Positions 11,343 to 22,678 of a stretch of DNA of 64,000 nucleotides are shown here, one piece after another. Numbering within the stretch: position 1 is the first letter of the stretch; each line of letters starts with the position of its first letter. The position numbers and the translations under genes were made by a program. Source of the DNA: Podospora comata (Eukaryota > Ascomycota > Sordariomycetes > Sordariales > Podosporaceae); the NCBI GenBank assembly GCA_017354895.1, contig CP071496.1, forward strand, positions 3,534,001 through 3,598,000. The letters run 5' to 3'. The notes under the pieces are model-generated. The model made no database searches. It was not told the origin of the DNA and was given only the letters and a program-made list of their open reading frames with translations.

Positions 11343-12158
11343 ATGTTGAAAGCTGTGTTTTTTCAACTGGCCGCGGTTTTCCTGGGGGTTTTGGCTTCTG
11401 ACTGCGAGCCTTACTCTGAAGTTCCCATCTGGGGCACCGTCGAGTCTTCCACCGCGCCGCGCACTACTTCGTTGCCTACCACCACCAAGTCCTACTCCGT
11501 TGAGCCCCTCAATACCTGGACTGCCGAATCTACCTCTTCTCTCTGGGGATTTGGTGTCCATAAAACCACCTTGGAGACCAAGATTGCTGTTCGCGCCGGC
11601 AAGTTCATTCCTCTGTTTCCATGTCGCTTCAATCTGGAATGCTAAGATACTCTTTTGACAGAAGACGCTCGTGTTGTCGGCAGCTATGTCTCCGAACGCG
11701 ATCTATCAACCACGGACGCTACCCCGGTCCAGTCCGGCCCTGGCAAGTGCAACGGCAAGACACGACGATTCAACTGCATCTCCCCCGGCGACAAGTGGCA
11801 GGAGTGCAGTTCGAACAAATGGTCAGATGTCATCCCCATGGGCAAGCTGGGGGGCGTCACCACGACTTGCACAAACTATGGAATTCATGCTTTCCTAAAG
11901 TTGACTCATCTTCCCGGCGTTGCGATGGACACACCCGTGATGACCGGTCCCTGCAACCCTCCTGATAAGCGCTCCACCTCCAACACCAAGCGCGACACAC
12001 TTGCCGGCCTTTACAATTGCATCTGGCCCGGTCTTGAGTGGCAGACCTGCAGCGATGACAATACCTGGACCAACCCGGCGCCCATGTTGGGCGGCCTTCA
12101 CTGCATCAGCTACGGCGTCAATGATTACATGGATACAGATGACATACCATTCATTTGA
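11343..12158 (+). CDS. secreted Cys-rich protein with internal duplication and a GC-AG intron
   Basis: Exon 1 (11343-11598) starts MLKAVFFQLAAVFLGVLAS, a signal peptide. It is followed by a Ser/Thr-rich stretch. Exon 2 (11662-12158) carries two related units, one near 11748-11910 and one near 12000-12130. Each has the pattern NCI.PG..WQ.CS.N.W then PM...GG...C..YG. They are separated by a KR-containing linker that could be a Kex2 site. The frame is restored only by a 63-nt intron with a GCAAGT donor and GACAG acceptor, with a TGCTAAG branch site 20 nt before the acceptor. The family is not recognised; a small effector-like or wall protein is plausible. The span includes the stop codon. Confidence 0.65.
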
Positions 12159-13056
12159 ATGCCATGGTCTCCGGGGGTTACCCGGAGCGGAAGGACGTCA
12201 AGGAGAGGGGCGGTGTACCCGTGGACAAAAAGTTTGAGCACACAAGCACACGAAACACCCATCTGGAGCCTCAAATGAAAACACCCAACACCACATCCAG
12301 TGATGCTTTTGTCTGGATCAGCCAATGGTTTTCTCTTGAGACAGAGTGTAATAATTACCTCTCATAGACCCTAATACGAAGCTGAAGTTAGCCAAGCCCC
12401 TGAAATAGTGATGATGTGATGGCATCTGTCGTGATCCGGGATTGTGTTATCCGGTCATTGACCTTGAACCTGCACAGACTTTTGAAGCACACGTTACCTT
12501 GTCGGGTCTTTTGCCCTTGCACGGAACTCAACCGCGCAGTGCAGGTACCCCACTTACCAGTCGGCTTGTAAGTAGTAGGTAAGATTGCCCAAGGAAGTTT
12601 CGTGTTCTCCAAATTCCGAATGTCGCGATCCTGCTTCGAGGTCATAGCGAAGTTCAGGGGTCAATGATCGACTGCGGATTCAGTGTGCCCAAACAACTCC
12701 GTCGCCCCTGGAGCAGTTGTGCCGGATTTTGCCTATACAAATTGCAACAAAACTCCAGGTGGCAGATTATGTTGAGCATTCGTTCCAAAACCCTCTGATT
12801 TCCGCAGGCTAGCAAATCCGGGTATAACTACCTAGCCCAATCTGCGTTACGGATCGTGAAAATCAATCCGCGGGGGGAAGTCAAGATGTTTGAGGACGAC
12901 ACCAGGTTTGCATCGAATTTGCAGGTTCGCAAAAGATAGGCCCAGTAGCTCCCAATAAATAATCCAAGGACTCGCATGAAATGTCAAGCAGTCCCCCTGA
13001 CAAGCAAAAATCCAACCCCATTGTTTACCCCTATTGTGGAGCCTATCAAGTTCACC
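12159..13056. other. intergenic, promoter of the GH7 gene
   Basis: No supported gene. It holds the 3' end of the secreted-protein gene and upstream sequence of the GH7 gene, with G-rich stretches near 12870 that could be carbon-repressor (CreA-type) sites. That is speculative. Confidence 0.35.
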
Positions 13057-14579
13057 ATGGCAACCCCCCTTTTCGCCCCTTTTCTCATCCTCCTCCTCTT
13101 CTCCCCTTCATCTGCCCACGCCCAACAAATTGGCACCCTAACACCCGAACTCCACCCTCGTTTCCCAACCCAGCAATGCACCTCCTCGGGCATCTGCACC
13201 ACCAAGCAAACCTCCCTCGTGACGGACGCCTTATCCCGCCACTTCCACTCCATCTCCGACCCCTCCGTCTCCTGCGCTTCTGCGGATTTCCTCTCGAACC
13301 CTTCGCTTTGTGACCCCAACGATCCAGCTTCGTGCGCAGCAAACTGCGCCCTCGAAGGGATTGAATACGGCGGAATCGGCGTGTCTGCTGTGGGCTCGGC
13401 AGTGACACTGAGGCAATACCTCTTTGACGGAGTTGAATACCGCGCTGTCAGCCCGAGGGTCTATCTCCTCGCTGAGGATGGAGAGAATTACGAACCTCTG
13501 GCGCTGCTGGGCCAGGAGTTGGCTGTAGATGTCGATGTTTCGGGACTGCCCTGCGGGATGAACAGCGCCGTGTATCTGTCCGAGATGGACCTGAGCGGGA
13601 GCAGGTCGGAGAGCAACCCTGCTGGGGCGGGGTACGGGACGGGGTATTGTGATGCGCAGTGTTTTAGGACTGCGCCGTGGATCAACGGGATGGTAAGTCT
13701 ACGTGCTTGCGATAGGCAATCTGCTGTTGTGGAGAACTAATCCGAGGTTTTGTGATCAAAAAGCCCAACCTCAACTCCTCCGGCGCTTGCTGCAACGAAA
13801 TGGATATCTGGGAGGCCAACTCCCGCGCCAACTCGTTTACTCCCCATACCTGTTCCTCTCCTGGGTCATTCCTCTGCTCCAGCGAGGCAGAGTGCGGCAA
13901 GGGAGCCCCAGGAGTCTGCGACAAAGACGGCTGCGGGCTCAACACCTTCAACCTCGGGAGCCCTTCGTTCTATGGCCTGGGACTGGACATCGACAGTTCA
14001 AACCCGTTCACCATCGTCACTCAATTTCTCACCAACGACGCGGGTGAGCTGAGTGAGATTAAAAGACTTTACATTCAGAACGGACAGGTTACCCCCAACA
14101 CAGCCGAGACGACTGACTCGAGATTTGACGGAATTTCATACGAGGGCTCTATCACAGAGGATTTCTGCGCAGCCAAGAACTCATCTGACTACCTCCGACT
14201 TGGCGGCATGAAAGGGATGGGGGAGGCTCTGGCGCGGGGCATGGTCTTGGTTTTCAGCCTCTGGAACTCGGAAGGGGACTTCATGAGCTGGCTTGATGGG
14301 CTGCCAAGTAACGGGCCTTGTAATGCCACTGAAGGCGATCCGGCACTGATTAGGGCACAGGTCCCGGATGTCTCGGTTACGTTTTCGAATGTGAGATGGG
14401 GAGAGATCGGGAGCACTTTCTCCATGTCCGGCGGGGTGAAGGAAGAGGGAGCGGTGACGGGGCCAGATATTGTCACTGATGCTGCTGTCGCGGTTGAGAA
14501 TAGAGGGACGAGGGTGAATGTGGTGACTGGGCCGGTTTTGGGGCTGGCTGTCATCTTTGCGTTCATGGCGAGCGCATGA
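13057..14579 (+). CDS. GH7 endoglucanase/cellobiohydrolase-family protein with GPI-type tail, 483 aa
   Basis: Exons 13057-13692 and 13764-14579 are joined in phase 0 across a 71-nt GTAAGT intron. The ATG at 13057 is chosen because it opens MATPLFAPFLILLLFSPSSA, a signal peptide. Mature features match GH7: QQIGTLTPE at the N-terminus, CA.NCALEG.EY, YLL, LPCGMN.A.Y, YGTGYCDAQC, and the catalytic EMDIWE at about residues 224-229 (nucleophile and acid/base glutamates both present). VTFSNVRWGEIGSTF closes the domain. There is no cellulose-binding module. Instead the protein ends in a hydrophobic tail (about 465-483) typical of a GPI attachment signal. It should act on beta-1,4-glucan at the cell surface or wall. 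Endo- versus exo-activity cannot be told. Confidence 0.85.
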
Positions 14580-15221
14580 GACTCTGTAGCGGTTTTTGTA
14601 CGAGATGACGGTCCATAAACTCGAAGGTTTAACGCCAGAAAAGTCCAAACCCACTTCTCCTCTACCCAGGTACTGTAAATACTTTGCGCACTTGACTTCG
14701 GCCGATGAGTGGACCAAGTCGTCCTCCCTACCTACGTTTGACTGCGCGCAACCGACCGGGCTTCATGCTGGGACCTGCAGATCAGCACATTCCCGCTTCA
14801 ACACCTTATCCTCCGCTTAATATCAGGTCCCCGCACACACTGACCAGTCGGTGTGTTTCCACGGACGCGGCTAAACGCCAGACGAGAGGCACAACCGCCA
14901 TGTCCCAGCTTCGATATTGCTTCGTCTGACACTTTGCATCGTTCATAAATCCGAGAATGCGCCTGTGGCCCGACCTGGCAACTTTTAACAGCGTTTCCCC
15001 CTTGCGGTGACATTTGCATATTTATCCAGCGCTGTTGCTAACAATGACCTGACAGTCCCAAGACTTCTTCAGCCTATACGATGCCTGTCGCTCGGAGCAG
15101 TGACCCTCTCGGCACTTGGCCGTCTAACCGATGCCATGCCAATCCCTTAAAAGTGCGCAGGCCTCCGCCGCCCAGCCCGGTGAGGAGGTCCTGAGGACCT
15201 TTGAGAGCTCCAACGACTAAC
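14580..15221. other. intergenic between GH7 and GMC genes
   Basis: No supported gene. Short frames on both strands have no domain signal. Confidence 0.4.
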
Positions 15222-17300
15222 ATGGCTCGGCTGTCCAGTCTTTTTGTCGCCATTTTGACGTTGACGCCAACGGCGTACAGCAGACATCTTCGCGCTTCCA
15301 AGGTCTTCCTTGATGGCCGCCAAGTCCAAAATGAATACGACTACGTGATCATTGGGGGCGGTACAGCTGGTCTTACAGTGGCTGACAGGCTGACGGAGGA
15401 TGGCAAGACCACGGTTCTCGTCATTGAGTACGGAGTTCTGAGTGCGTCAACCCACATTGAAGATGGTCCTACCAAATATAAAGCTGACGATGCACAGGCG
15501 AGGCAGCGTCGCTCACCACGGTCGCAGGCGGATTCTCTGGAATGTCCGACAGTCAGTTCATGTACGACATCCGATCTGTTCCTCAGGTCAACCTACGAAA
15601 CCGTGTTATATCAGTCCTGGCTGGTAAGGTAGTGGGCGGTAGCTCTGCGGTCAACGCCATGATGACGATCCGTGGGACCGCAGAAGACTATGACCGCTGG
15701 GGGGCCTTCTTTGGCAAGAATTCCCACTGGACCTGGGAGGGCCTGCTGCCATACTTCAAGAAGGCTCTCAACTTTGTGCCGCCCAACGCGGACATCACAA
15801 GAACAGCCAACATTACGTACGACACCAGCTTCTGGGGCAACACTTCAGGGGTTTATGCCGGTTGGCCTTCGTACCAGTTCCCAGCCACGACGGCTCAGAT
15901 GGAGGCGTTCAAGGGTCTACCGGGCGTTGAAATCGCCAGTGACAGCGGGTCTGGTGTGCCGGGTGTCTACTGGTATCCAACCTTTATGGATCCCAAGACG
16001 GTGCTGCGGTCTTTTGCCAAGACAGGCCACTATGACAACGTCAAGAGAGCCAACTACCACTTGGTCACCCAGTCCAAAGTCACCAAGATCGTACTTGACG
16101 GCACGACAGCCACTGGCGTCTCGTTCGTCCCGGCACCAGCAAGAGGCCAACCGGGGAACACCGCCGCTCCGGTGACCACAGTGACTGCCAGAAAAGAAGT
16201 CATCCTGGCGGCCGGTGGTGTCCACAGCCCCCAGGTACTGCAAGTGAGCGGGATCGGTCCTAAAAAGGTTCTCTCCGCAGCTGGTATAGACACCATCATC
16301 GACCTCCCCGGCGTCGGCCAAAACTTCCAGGACCACGGCATGATCTCCGCCTCGTTCCAATGTAAGCCCCTCTCCTCTTGTCCCCCCCTCCATCAAAACA
16401 CAAACCTTAACTTTTCCCGTTCCTCAGTTGCCCGCATCCCCCAATCCGCCCGCCCCTCCTCCGACGACCTCCGCACAAACCGCACCCTCTCCACCTGGTC
16501 CTCCCAAGTCTGGGCCGCCAACCGCACAGGCCCCAACTCCATCGCAACAGGCAACTCAGCCGCCTGGCTCTCCTTCCCCGTCATCTCCCCCCGCTCCGCC
16601 AAGCTCTCGGCCGACCTCGCGGCCCAAAACCACGCCGCCTACCTCCCCACGGGATCCGACCCGACAGTCGCAGCCGGCTACCGCGCCCAGATGCTCTCCT
16701 ACGCCTCCGCCCTCAACAACAACAACACAGCCTTCTACAACCTCGTCCTCCAAGGCGGCTCCGCCAGCGGCCTGCTCGTCGACCTCCACCCCTTGAGCAG
16801 GGGAACGGTCAATGTCAACCCGGCCAACCCGCACAACACCGAGCCGCAGGTGGACTACCGCGCCCTGGCCAACCCCCTGGATGCGACCATCATGGGCGAC
16901 ATTGTCCGCTTCACGAGGAAGTACTACCTTGATAACCCCAAGACCAAAGACTGGGGCGGAAGGGAGGTCTCCCCCGGCGCGAGCGTGACGACGGACGAGC
17001 AGCTGGCGACGTTTTTGAGCAGCTCCCTGAGCCCGAGCGTGTATCACCCCGCGGGGACGTGTGCGATGATGCCGTTGGAGCTGGGTGGTGTGGTGGACGA
17101 GGAGCTCAAGGTGTACGGCGTCAAGAACTTGAGGGTCGTTGATGCGAGTGTCATCCCGACACTGCCGGGGGCAAACACTTGCCAGACGGTGTATGCTATT
17201 GCCGAAAAGGTATGTGTTATCCAAACAAAGATGGTAAACTCGCGACTAACATTTATCACAGGCGGCGGACCTCATCCGATATGGCGCACCAAAGGTCTAA
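15222..17300 (+). CDS. secreted GMC oxidoreductase (AA3 family)
   Basis: Four exons: 15222-15441, 15498-16361, 16428-17209 and 17262-17300. All introns have GT..AG ends and preserve frame; the 66-nt second intron is frame-neutral and would be missed by an ORF caller. Residues 1-20 form a signal peptide. YVIIGGGTAGLTVADRL is the FAD dinucleotide-binding motif, GKVVGGSSAVN the GMC signature, and GGVHSPQVLQVSGIG the second signature. The catalytic pair is supplied by YHPAGTCAM (His) near the end and an Asn/His in the LRVVDASVIPTLPGANT segment. The last exon gives the normal AADLIRYG terminus. It oxidises an alcohol or sugar using FAD outside the cell; substrate unknown. It lies beside the GH7 gene, in keeping with plant-biomass use. 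Confidence 0.85.
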
Positions 17301-17505
17301 GTCAGCGGCGGCAGTAGGTCGTATGAATATTTCGAATGCGACAAATAATACGCAAATTTGAAAAGGCTTTTCATGTTATGATTGTACATATTATTTCTCT
17401 AATTCGCCAATGTATCAATGTATCAGTAAACCACTGGAGCCTGTCCCAAAAAGCAAATCAGACTCCTGAACTCCAGTCCATGCGTGTTCTACCTATACGT
17501 TGCCT

Positions 17506-18673
17506 TTACTTTGTCTCCTGTTGCTGTACTTCCGGCTCTGGTGGTTGCGTCTGTTGCATTTCGGTGCCCTGACCATGCTCTTCTTTCCATAGCCTCTTCT
17601 CCTCCCTCAAATCCCGTCTCACCCACTCAACCGAGATCCAAGTCCAGACGATGGTGAAGACCAGCGGGGTAGCCCATCCTATTACACATCGTTAGCACAT
17701 TCCCCCTAAGGGGTATCTCAGACTCCCACCCCTGAGACAGAAACTTACCAATACCATAGGCAATATAATAATGCACACACCAGATCGTCACCAGTGTCCC
17801 AATCCCAAACACCAACGATCCCACGGCCCAAAACCAATTCTGAACCGCAATCATCCTCCTAAACCTCTTACTCGCCGCATACCTCGCAAAGACAGCCCGT
17901 CTATACTCCACCCCAGCCCCGCCATCGACCCCAACGATATCCTCAATAATCGTCAGCACCAACGGCGGCACCCTCTCCCCTTTGCTCACGCTCGAAATCT
18001 TGAACGGCGCCTTCCTCCCCGTGGCATTCATCCACCCCGCCCACGTAAGCTGAACCCCCATCTGGATCAAAAACAAACTAACCGGGATGGCCAGCACCTT
18101 CACCGGCGGGTTATGCGGAATCGAACCCCCTATCAAAATCCCAGACATGACTGTGTACCCAAAACTGAGCGTGTGATGTGTAAAATCAAAACTCCACTTT
18201 GTTCCCCCCGGTGGACGGTATTGATCGCCCTTCAGGATGAGCTTCAACATCCGGAGACCAAACTCGATGCCGGTAACAATGCCGAAAAACGACGTCACGA
18301 TGGCGAAGACGAGGCCTGGGCGGAGCGAGGTGCTCGCCGATATTCCATAGTAGAGGATGATGGGTAACAAGGAGGACTCGATGACGAGGAGGGCGACGAT
18401 GATGGAGAGCTTGAGCTTGTAGTCGAGGATGCGGTAGTTGAGCCGAGGCAGGCCGGGGTATTCCTCGAACGAGGCGACGGGGAGGCCGCGGGGGTCTTCG
18501 GGGTGGGCGCCGACGCCGTGGTGGGTTTCGGTCGTGGCTGTTACCGCGCCCTCACAGACCGTGGTCGAGGTGGAGGATGAGTTCAGCCCTGTTGGCGGGT
18601 CATTCTTCAGGTTGCTCGTGGCTGTCGATGCGGTGGTGGTGGTTGGGTAGGGCAGATGGGTGTCTTCTGCCAT
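17506..18673 (-). CDS. multi-pass membrane protein, uncharacterised, 365 aa
   Basis: Exon 1 is 18673-17749 and exon 2 is 17678-17506. The intron (GTAAGT...AATAG) restores frame and adds a further hydrophobic helix followed by a charged Gln-rich tail ending QQETK. Residues 1-75 are hydrophilic and Ser/Thr-rich. After that come about seven hydrophobic helices (for example around IIVALLVIESSLLPIILYYG and GLVFAIVTSFFGIVTGIEFG). I do not recognise the family. The helices are not those of a rhodopsin, MFS or RTA1 protein. A plasma- or endomembrane location is inferred. Confidence 0.75.
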
Positions 18674-19277
18674 GCTGAGTGTTTTGTGTTGGTTTGTTTT
18701 TGTTTCGTCGTGGGTATCAAATATGCTTCAAATCTGAAGAGTTGTAAAAAGCAGACAATAGAGAAGACAGTGGGAATAGATCAGGGGAAACCATGGCCAT
18801 GATGATGGTAGGCCGGAGCAGGAGGAAGAAAAAAGGGACGACTCGCTGTGGTGACGCCGCAGGACGATCTGCAGGAAAGAAAGGCCAGGCGGCTCATCAT
18901 AGCCAGAGGCTTTTGGCATTGTTGGGTCTATGCTAACAGGCCGAATGACGTCCCTTTGGCGGTGCAACCACCATTTGTTTTGGTAGGAACAGTCTCGGCA
19001 GACGTCGTGGTCTTGCGTCAGGCTATGATGTCATCGTCAGCCCGCCGCCCCACCTGCCGAACTCAATCGGACCCTTGCATGTCGATCAATGCAGCTCTAA
19101 CCCCAACCCTCAAACTGCACCATCGGGATTAGATGACCCCCAGACTCCCGCAGAGACAAGAAAGAAACTGACCACAGTCGACCGCTCGGACAAAAAACGG
19201 CAACCCCGGGTGTTTTTGGAAGAAAATGAGTAATTGGTTTCCTATGATGAATCGCATGGTCAAAAATGACAAAAGAA
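18674..19277. other. intergenic region upstream of the membrane-protein gene
   Basis: Promoter side of the minus-strand membrane-protein gene. No other gene seen. Confidence 0.4.
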
Positions 19278-19359
19278 CGACGCGAGCCGGATTTGAACCG
19301 ACGCCTCCGAAGAGATGAGATTTCGAGTCTCACGCATTAGACCACTCTGCCATCGCGCC
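19278..19359 (-). tRNA. tRNA-Ser(CGA)
   Basis: The minus strand folds as a class II tRNA of 82 nt. The acceptor stem GGCGCGA pairs with TCGCGTC (one G-U). The D-arm contains AGAGTGGTCTAATGCG. The anticodon stem GAGA/TCTC surrounds loop CTCGAAA (anticodon CGA), a short variable arm (CATCTCTTCGGAGGCG region) follows, and the T-arm is GTCGG-TTCAAAT-CCGGC. Discriminator base G73 fits serine. No intron. T runs just downstream (19271-19274 and 19262-19266 on the complementary strand) suit Pol III termination. Confidence 0.95.
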
Positions 19360-19771
19360 TTAAACTTGGATGAGTTTTCTTGACGATCTTGTTCTCATGA
19401 CGCGACGTCGTCTGTTGAAGAGCGAAACATCAAAGAAACCAAAGATTTCACCTCCTTCACTTCGTCTCATTCAGTGCTTCATTCCCAAGAAAATAACACT
19501 GGGTCTCAATCTGGCAGCATCAAGAATTGCAAAAGGGGTATAAACTGTTCGAGATTACAACATCCTGGTATCAAGAGCTATTAACCCATTTCCTCCACAC
19601 GCAAAGGTCTACCCTCTATGTACTCCCCGCCATCTCGCAGTCCAAACACAAGAAACTCGACCAAAAAACAGGGCTAAACAGAGTTGGTATCATGAAAAAA
19701 GTGTGCTAGAATGAAACCCCATTTCCACCCTCATCCAGTTCCCAAAAGAACGGTTGTGCTAAAACACAGAA
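19360..19771. other. intergenic between tRNA-Ser and erdS 3' end
   Basis: No supported gene. It includes tRNA upstream sequence and the erdS 3' UTR. Confidence 0.4.
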
Positions 19772-22630
19772 TTACATCTCGTCCTCAAAGAACTTGATCA
19801 AAGTTCTCGTCCCACTGACACCCAGCCCCATAAAGGGATAGCAAATATACACCAAGTCGTTCTTCGTACCAAACTTTTCTCTGAACTCGCTCTTCTGCAC
19901 CAGTCTCAGCTGCTGCGCAACCGTCCTGTAAGTCTTGCTCAGGATCTTGGCCCGGATGCCATCCAGGTTTCCGCCCGTGACCATCTCGGGCAGGGCTCCC
20001 GCGCCAAATGTGACATGCTGAATGCCGGCCTTGGCCAACATTTGGATCGAGGCCGAGATGAGCGCCTCGATCGTGCCGTTGGGGGAGTCGGGGAAGTCCA
20101 GAGCAAACTTGATCTGGTACCCGTTCTGCGGCGACAGCTTATGGAGCACGCAGAAGGCTGCAATCTCCCCTTCTTTGGTCTCGGCCCAGAGATAGCGCCT
20201 GTGCTCCATGTCGACCCAGGGTCTGACCTCGGTGATGTGAACCTGTCTACCCGTACGGCCGGCCTTCCAGTCTTCAATCCTCTTGTCGATCCTCTTGCGC
20301 AGCTCCTCGGGGACGGGCTCGTCGATGGGCTGCTCCTTGATGATGACACCGGCGTCTTCTGCCTGGCGCTCCTTCTTGGCCACCTTCTTCGCATCGGCAA
20401 TGGTGACACGCTCTTCGGCCACGCAGCTCAACGTGCGCCAGCCGAGCTTCGACCCAAGGATCTCTTCAATTTCCGCAGAAACCAATAGCCACAGGGGTCG
20501 GAGGTCCTTTTGCTTGCGCATGTGCTTCAAAAAGTCACGAATGACAATGTTGTACTGACGTGGGTCACACAGGGGATTACCCATCACGAGAGCGTAGCCG
20601 TTCTCTTCAGCGTAGCCAATTGCGGCTCCCGTGGGCTCGTGCCGCCAGACGTGGTACCGATCATCAAGCCAGGACGTGTTCGTGGCATCACCATAATTGG
20701 CAATAAGCTTCTCAACCGTGGGCATCTCGAGGTTGGGGTAGCCGTGCTCGAAGTCGTAAGCGTAGCGGATCGTGTCGGCTTCGGGGTGGGGAAGGCGCAC
20801 AACTTCAGCCTTTTGCTCAGGAAGTGACTTGGGATCGCGGGGGAAGAGCGAGGCGTTGCGGATGTCGCCCAGGTTGAGCATCAGGAAGATGATACGCTCA
20901 AGACCGATACCGCAGCCTGCGTGAGGGAGCACGCCATACTCGAAGCCCTGGAGGTACTCCTGCATGCCAAATGGCTCAATGCCCGCCTTCTTCATGCGCT
21001 CGACGAGGACATCCGGCTTGTGGATGCGCTGTCCACCGGTCGTAATCTCCTGACCGCGCAGGAATATGTCGAATGAGTTGGTGAACCGCGGGTCCTCTTC
21101 GTCGGGATGGGTGTAAAAGGGGCGGACAGAAGCAGGGAACTTGTCGATGATGTAATAGTCGGTATTATACTTCTTCTTGATGACCTCGCCAAGACGGATC
21201 TCAGCGCGCGTGCTGAGATCTTCAAGCTCGGAAGCCGGCTTTCCATGGTCGTCGGTCCAGCCGGACTCGTTCAACAAAGCGATGGCCTCCTTGAAGGTAA
21301 AAACTGGGGTCTTCTCCAGCCAGACGAGATCCTCATGGGGGAACCTAGTCTTGATGATCTCGATCTCTCTGCGGAAACGCGTGTAGATACCCTTGAAGAT
21401 GCTCTTCATCATGTCGTCGATAATGTTCAAGGCTTCGTGGTAGTCACTGTTGATGGCCATCTCCAAATCCAACCCAGTGTACTCCGTCAGATGGCGATGC
21501 GTGTTGCTGTCTTCGGCACGGAACACGGGGCCAATCTCAAACACGCGGCCAAAGTCTGCCGAGATGCTCAGCTGCTTGGAGAGCTGCGGGCTCTGGGCCA
21601 GGAAGGCAGTGCGTCCAAAATAGTTAACCTTGAAGACCTCAGCGCCCGACTCTGTGGCGGCAGGCATGAGCTTGGGTGTGTGAATCTCAATGAAGCCATG
21701 GCCCTCGAGCACCGAACGGAAGATGCTGCAGATGCCGCTGTTGATGCGGAAGATGGACTGGGCGGTAGGTGTTCTGAGGTAGGCGAGACGGTTGGCTACT
21801 CTGACTCTGGTGGAGGCCAAGGACTCGAGCTGGTGAGACTCCTCGTCCATCTCAACATGGTCGATGGAGAAGACATCAACTGGCAAGTGTTCCTTCACAG
21901 GAACAACCAGGTGCATGCTCTCAACAAGCACCTCGAGGTCGTGGATGGAGCACCCCTTGACCTCCTCTGGTGGCCTCTGCAGTGTGCCCTTGACGTGGAC
22001 ATGACTCTCAGTCATCAGATGCTCGGCCCATCGAACAAAGTTTTCGGTGATGTGGCCCTCCTTGTAGGCTACCACACCTTGTATCGTCTCAATCTGTTCG
22101 CGGAACACAATGAAGGCTAGCTTGGAGCTGAGGGAACGTGTGTGGTGTATTCTCGCGATGAACTCGATCTGTTTGCCGGCATTATCGGGGTTGGCGGCAA
22201 GGCGCTGCACGGAGTCGGTTTCCACCAGAACATCGCTAGTCTTGGTGCCATATCGCGCCGCAATCTCAGGGGGGTCGGTAGAAAGGGCGCGTTCCTCCTC
22301 CTCTTTGCGGCGCTGTTGAAAAGACCGTCGCTCCTCCTCCTTTTCGTCTTGCTTGACGCGTTGCTCAAGGGCCTTCTTCAATTTCTTCTCCTCGCGTTCA
22401 CTGTCGAGAGCAGCAATGTTGCCAATTTTGGGCTTGGTCATGTGATTCTTTGCCGACTGGTGGCCGATGATGCGATTCAGAGCCAAGAGAGGCTTTTTGA
22501 AGCTGCCTGGCGACATGTTGGACGGCCAAGGCGGGTGATTGTCGAGATCTTCAGACGCGCGCGGGGTAGATGCAGCTGGGTTGGGTATGCTCCGGAAAAG
22601 TGAGAAATGGAGGATGAAGTTGCGTTCCAC
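19772..22630 (-). CDS. erdS: ErdS: AspRS-DUF2156 fusion, ergosteryl-3beta-O-L-aspartate synthase, up to 952 aa
   Basis: Single-exon frame. The N-terminal half is a complete class II aspartyl-tRNA synthetase: a Lys/Glu-rich helical extension (about 76-115), an OB-fold anticodon domain (about 155-245), motif 1 (about 311-322), motif 2 (370-390, FRAED...RHLTEYTGLDLE) and motif 3 (571-583, AGCGIGLERIIFL). From about residue 615 to the end lies a DUF2156 (MprF/LysX-type, GNAT-fold) aminoacyl-tRNA transferase domain of about 340 aa. This fusion is the known fungal ErdS enzyme: it makes Asp-tRNA and transfers aspartate to the 3-OH of ergosterol. The start is uncertain. Met1, Met39 (22516) and Met64 (22441) are all possible, and a palindrome only 41 nt upstream of Met1 favours a downstream start. 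The gene is divergent from an alpha/beta-hydrolase. A separate housekeeping AspRS is expected elsewhere. Confidence 0.93.
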   Translation of the reverse strand: MERNFILHFSLFRSIPNPAASTPRASEDLDNHPPWPSNMSPGSFKKPLLALNRIIGHQSAKNHMTKPKIGNIAALDSEREEKKLKKALEQRVKQDEKEEERRSFQQRRKEEEERALSTDPPEIAARYGTKTSDVLVETDSVQRLAANPDNAGKQIEFIARIHHTRSLSSKLAFIVFREQIETIQGVVAYKEGHITENFVRWAEHLMTESHVHVKGTLQRPPEEVKGCSIHDLEVLVESMHLVVPVKEHLPVDVFSIDHVEMDEESHQLESLASTRVRVANRLAYLRTPTAQSIFRINSGICSIFRSVLEGHGFIEIHTPKLMPAATESGAEVFKVNYFGRTAFLAQSPQLSKQLSISADFGRVFEIGPVFRAEDSNTHRHLTEYTGLDLEMAINSDYHEALNIIDDMMKSIFKGIYTRFRREIEIIKTRFPHEDLVWLEKTPVFTFKEAIALLNESGWTDDHGKPASELEDLSTRAEIRLGEVIKKKYNTDYYIIDKFPASVRPFYTHPDEEDPRFTNSFDIFLRGQEITTGGQRIHKPDVLVERMKKAGIEPFGMQEYLQGFEYGVLPHAGCGIGLERIIFLMLNLGDIRNASLFPRDPKSLPEQKAEVVRLPHPEADTIRYAYDFEHGYPNLEMPTVEKLIANYGDATNTSWLDDRYHVWRHEPTGAAIGYAEENGYALVMGNPLCDPRQYNIVIRDFLKHMRKQKDLRPLWLLVSAEIEEILGSKLGWRTLSCVAEERVTIADAKKVAKKERQAEDAGVIIKEQPIDEPVPEELRKRIDKRIEDWKAGRTGRQVHITEVRPWVDMEHRRYLWAETKEGEIAAFCVLHKLSPQNGYQIKFALDFPDSPNGTIEALISASIQMLAKAGIQHVTFGAGALPEMVTGGNLDGIRAKILSKTYRTVAQQLRLVQKSEFREKFGTKNDLVYICYPFMGLGVSGTRTLIKFFEDEM

Positions 22631-22670
22631 AAGATGGGGATGTGATGTGCTTTTGTCAAGCCTAACAGCT

Positions 22671-22678
22671 TGACGTCA
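22671..22678. promoter_or_regulatory. CRE palindrome TGACGTCA near the erdS start
   Basis: Exact 8-bp CRE, 41 nt upstream of the first possible erdS ATG. Fungal Atf1/CrzA-independent bZIP factors are known to bind this sequence; use here is inferred. Confidence 0.55.

Noticed and set aside
21107-22120. 337-codon plus-strand frame
   Set aside because: Antisense shadow of erdS, whose domains are unmistakable.
19278-22630. Functional link between tRNA-Ser and erdS
   Set aside because: ErdS uses tRNA-Asp; a serine tRNA next to it is most likely chance.
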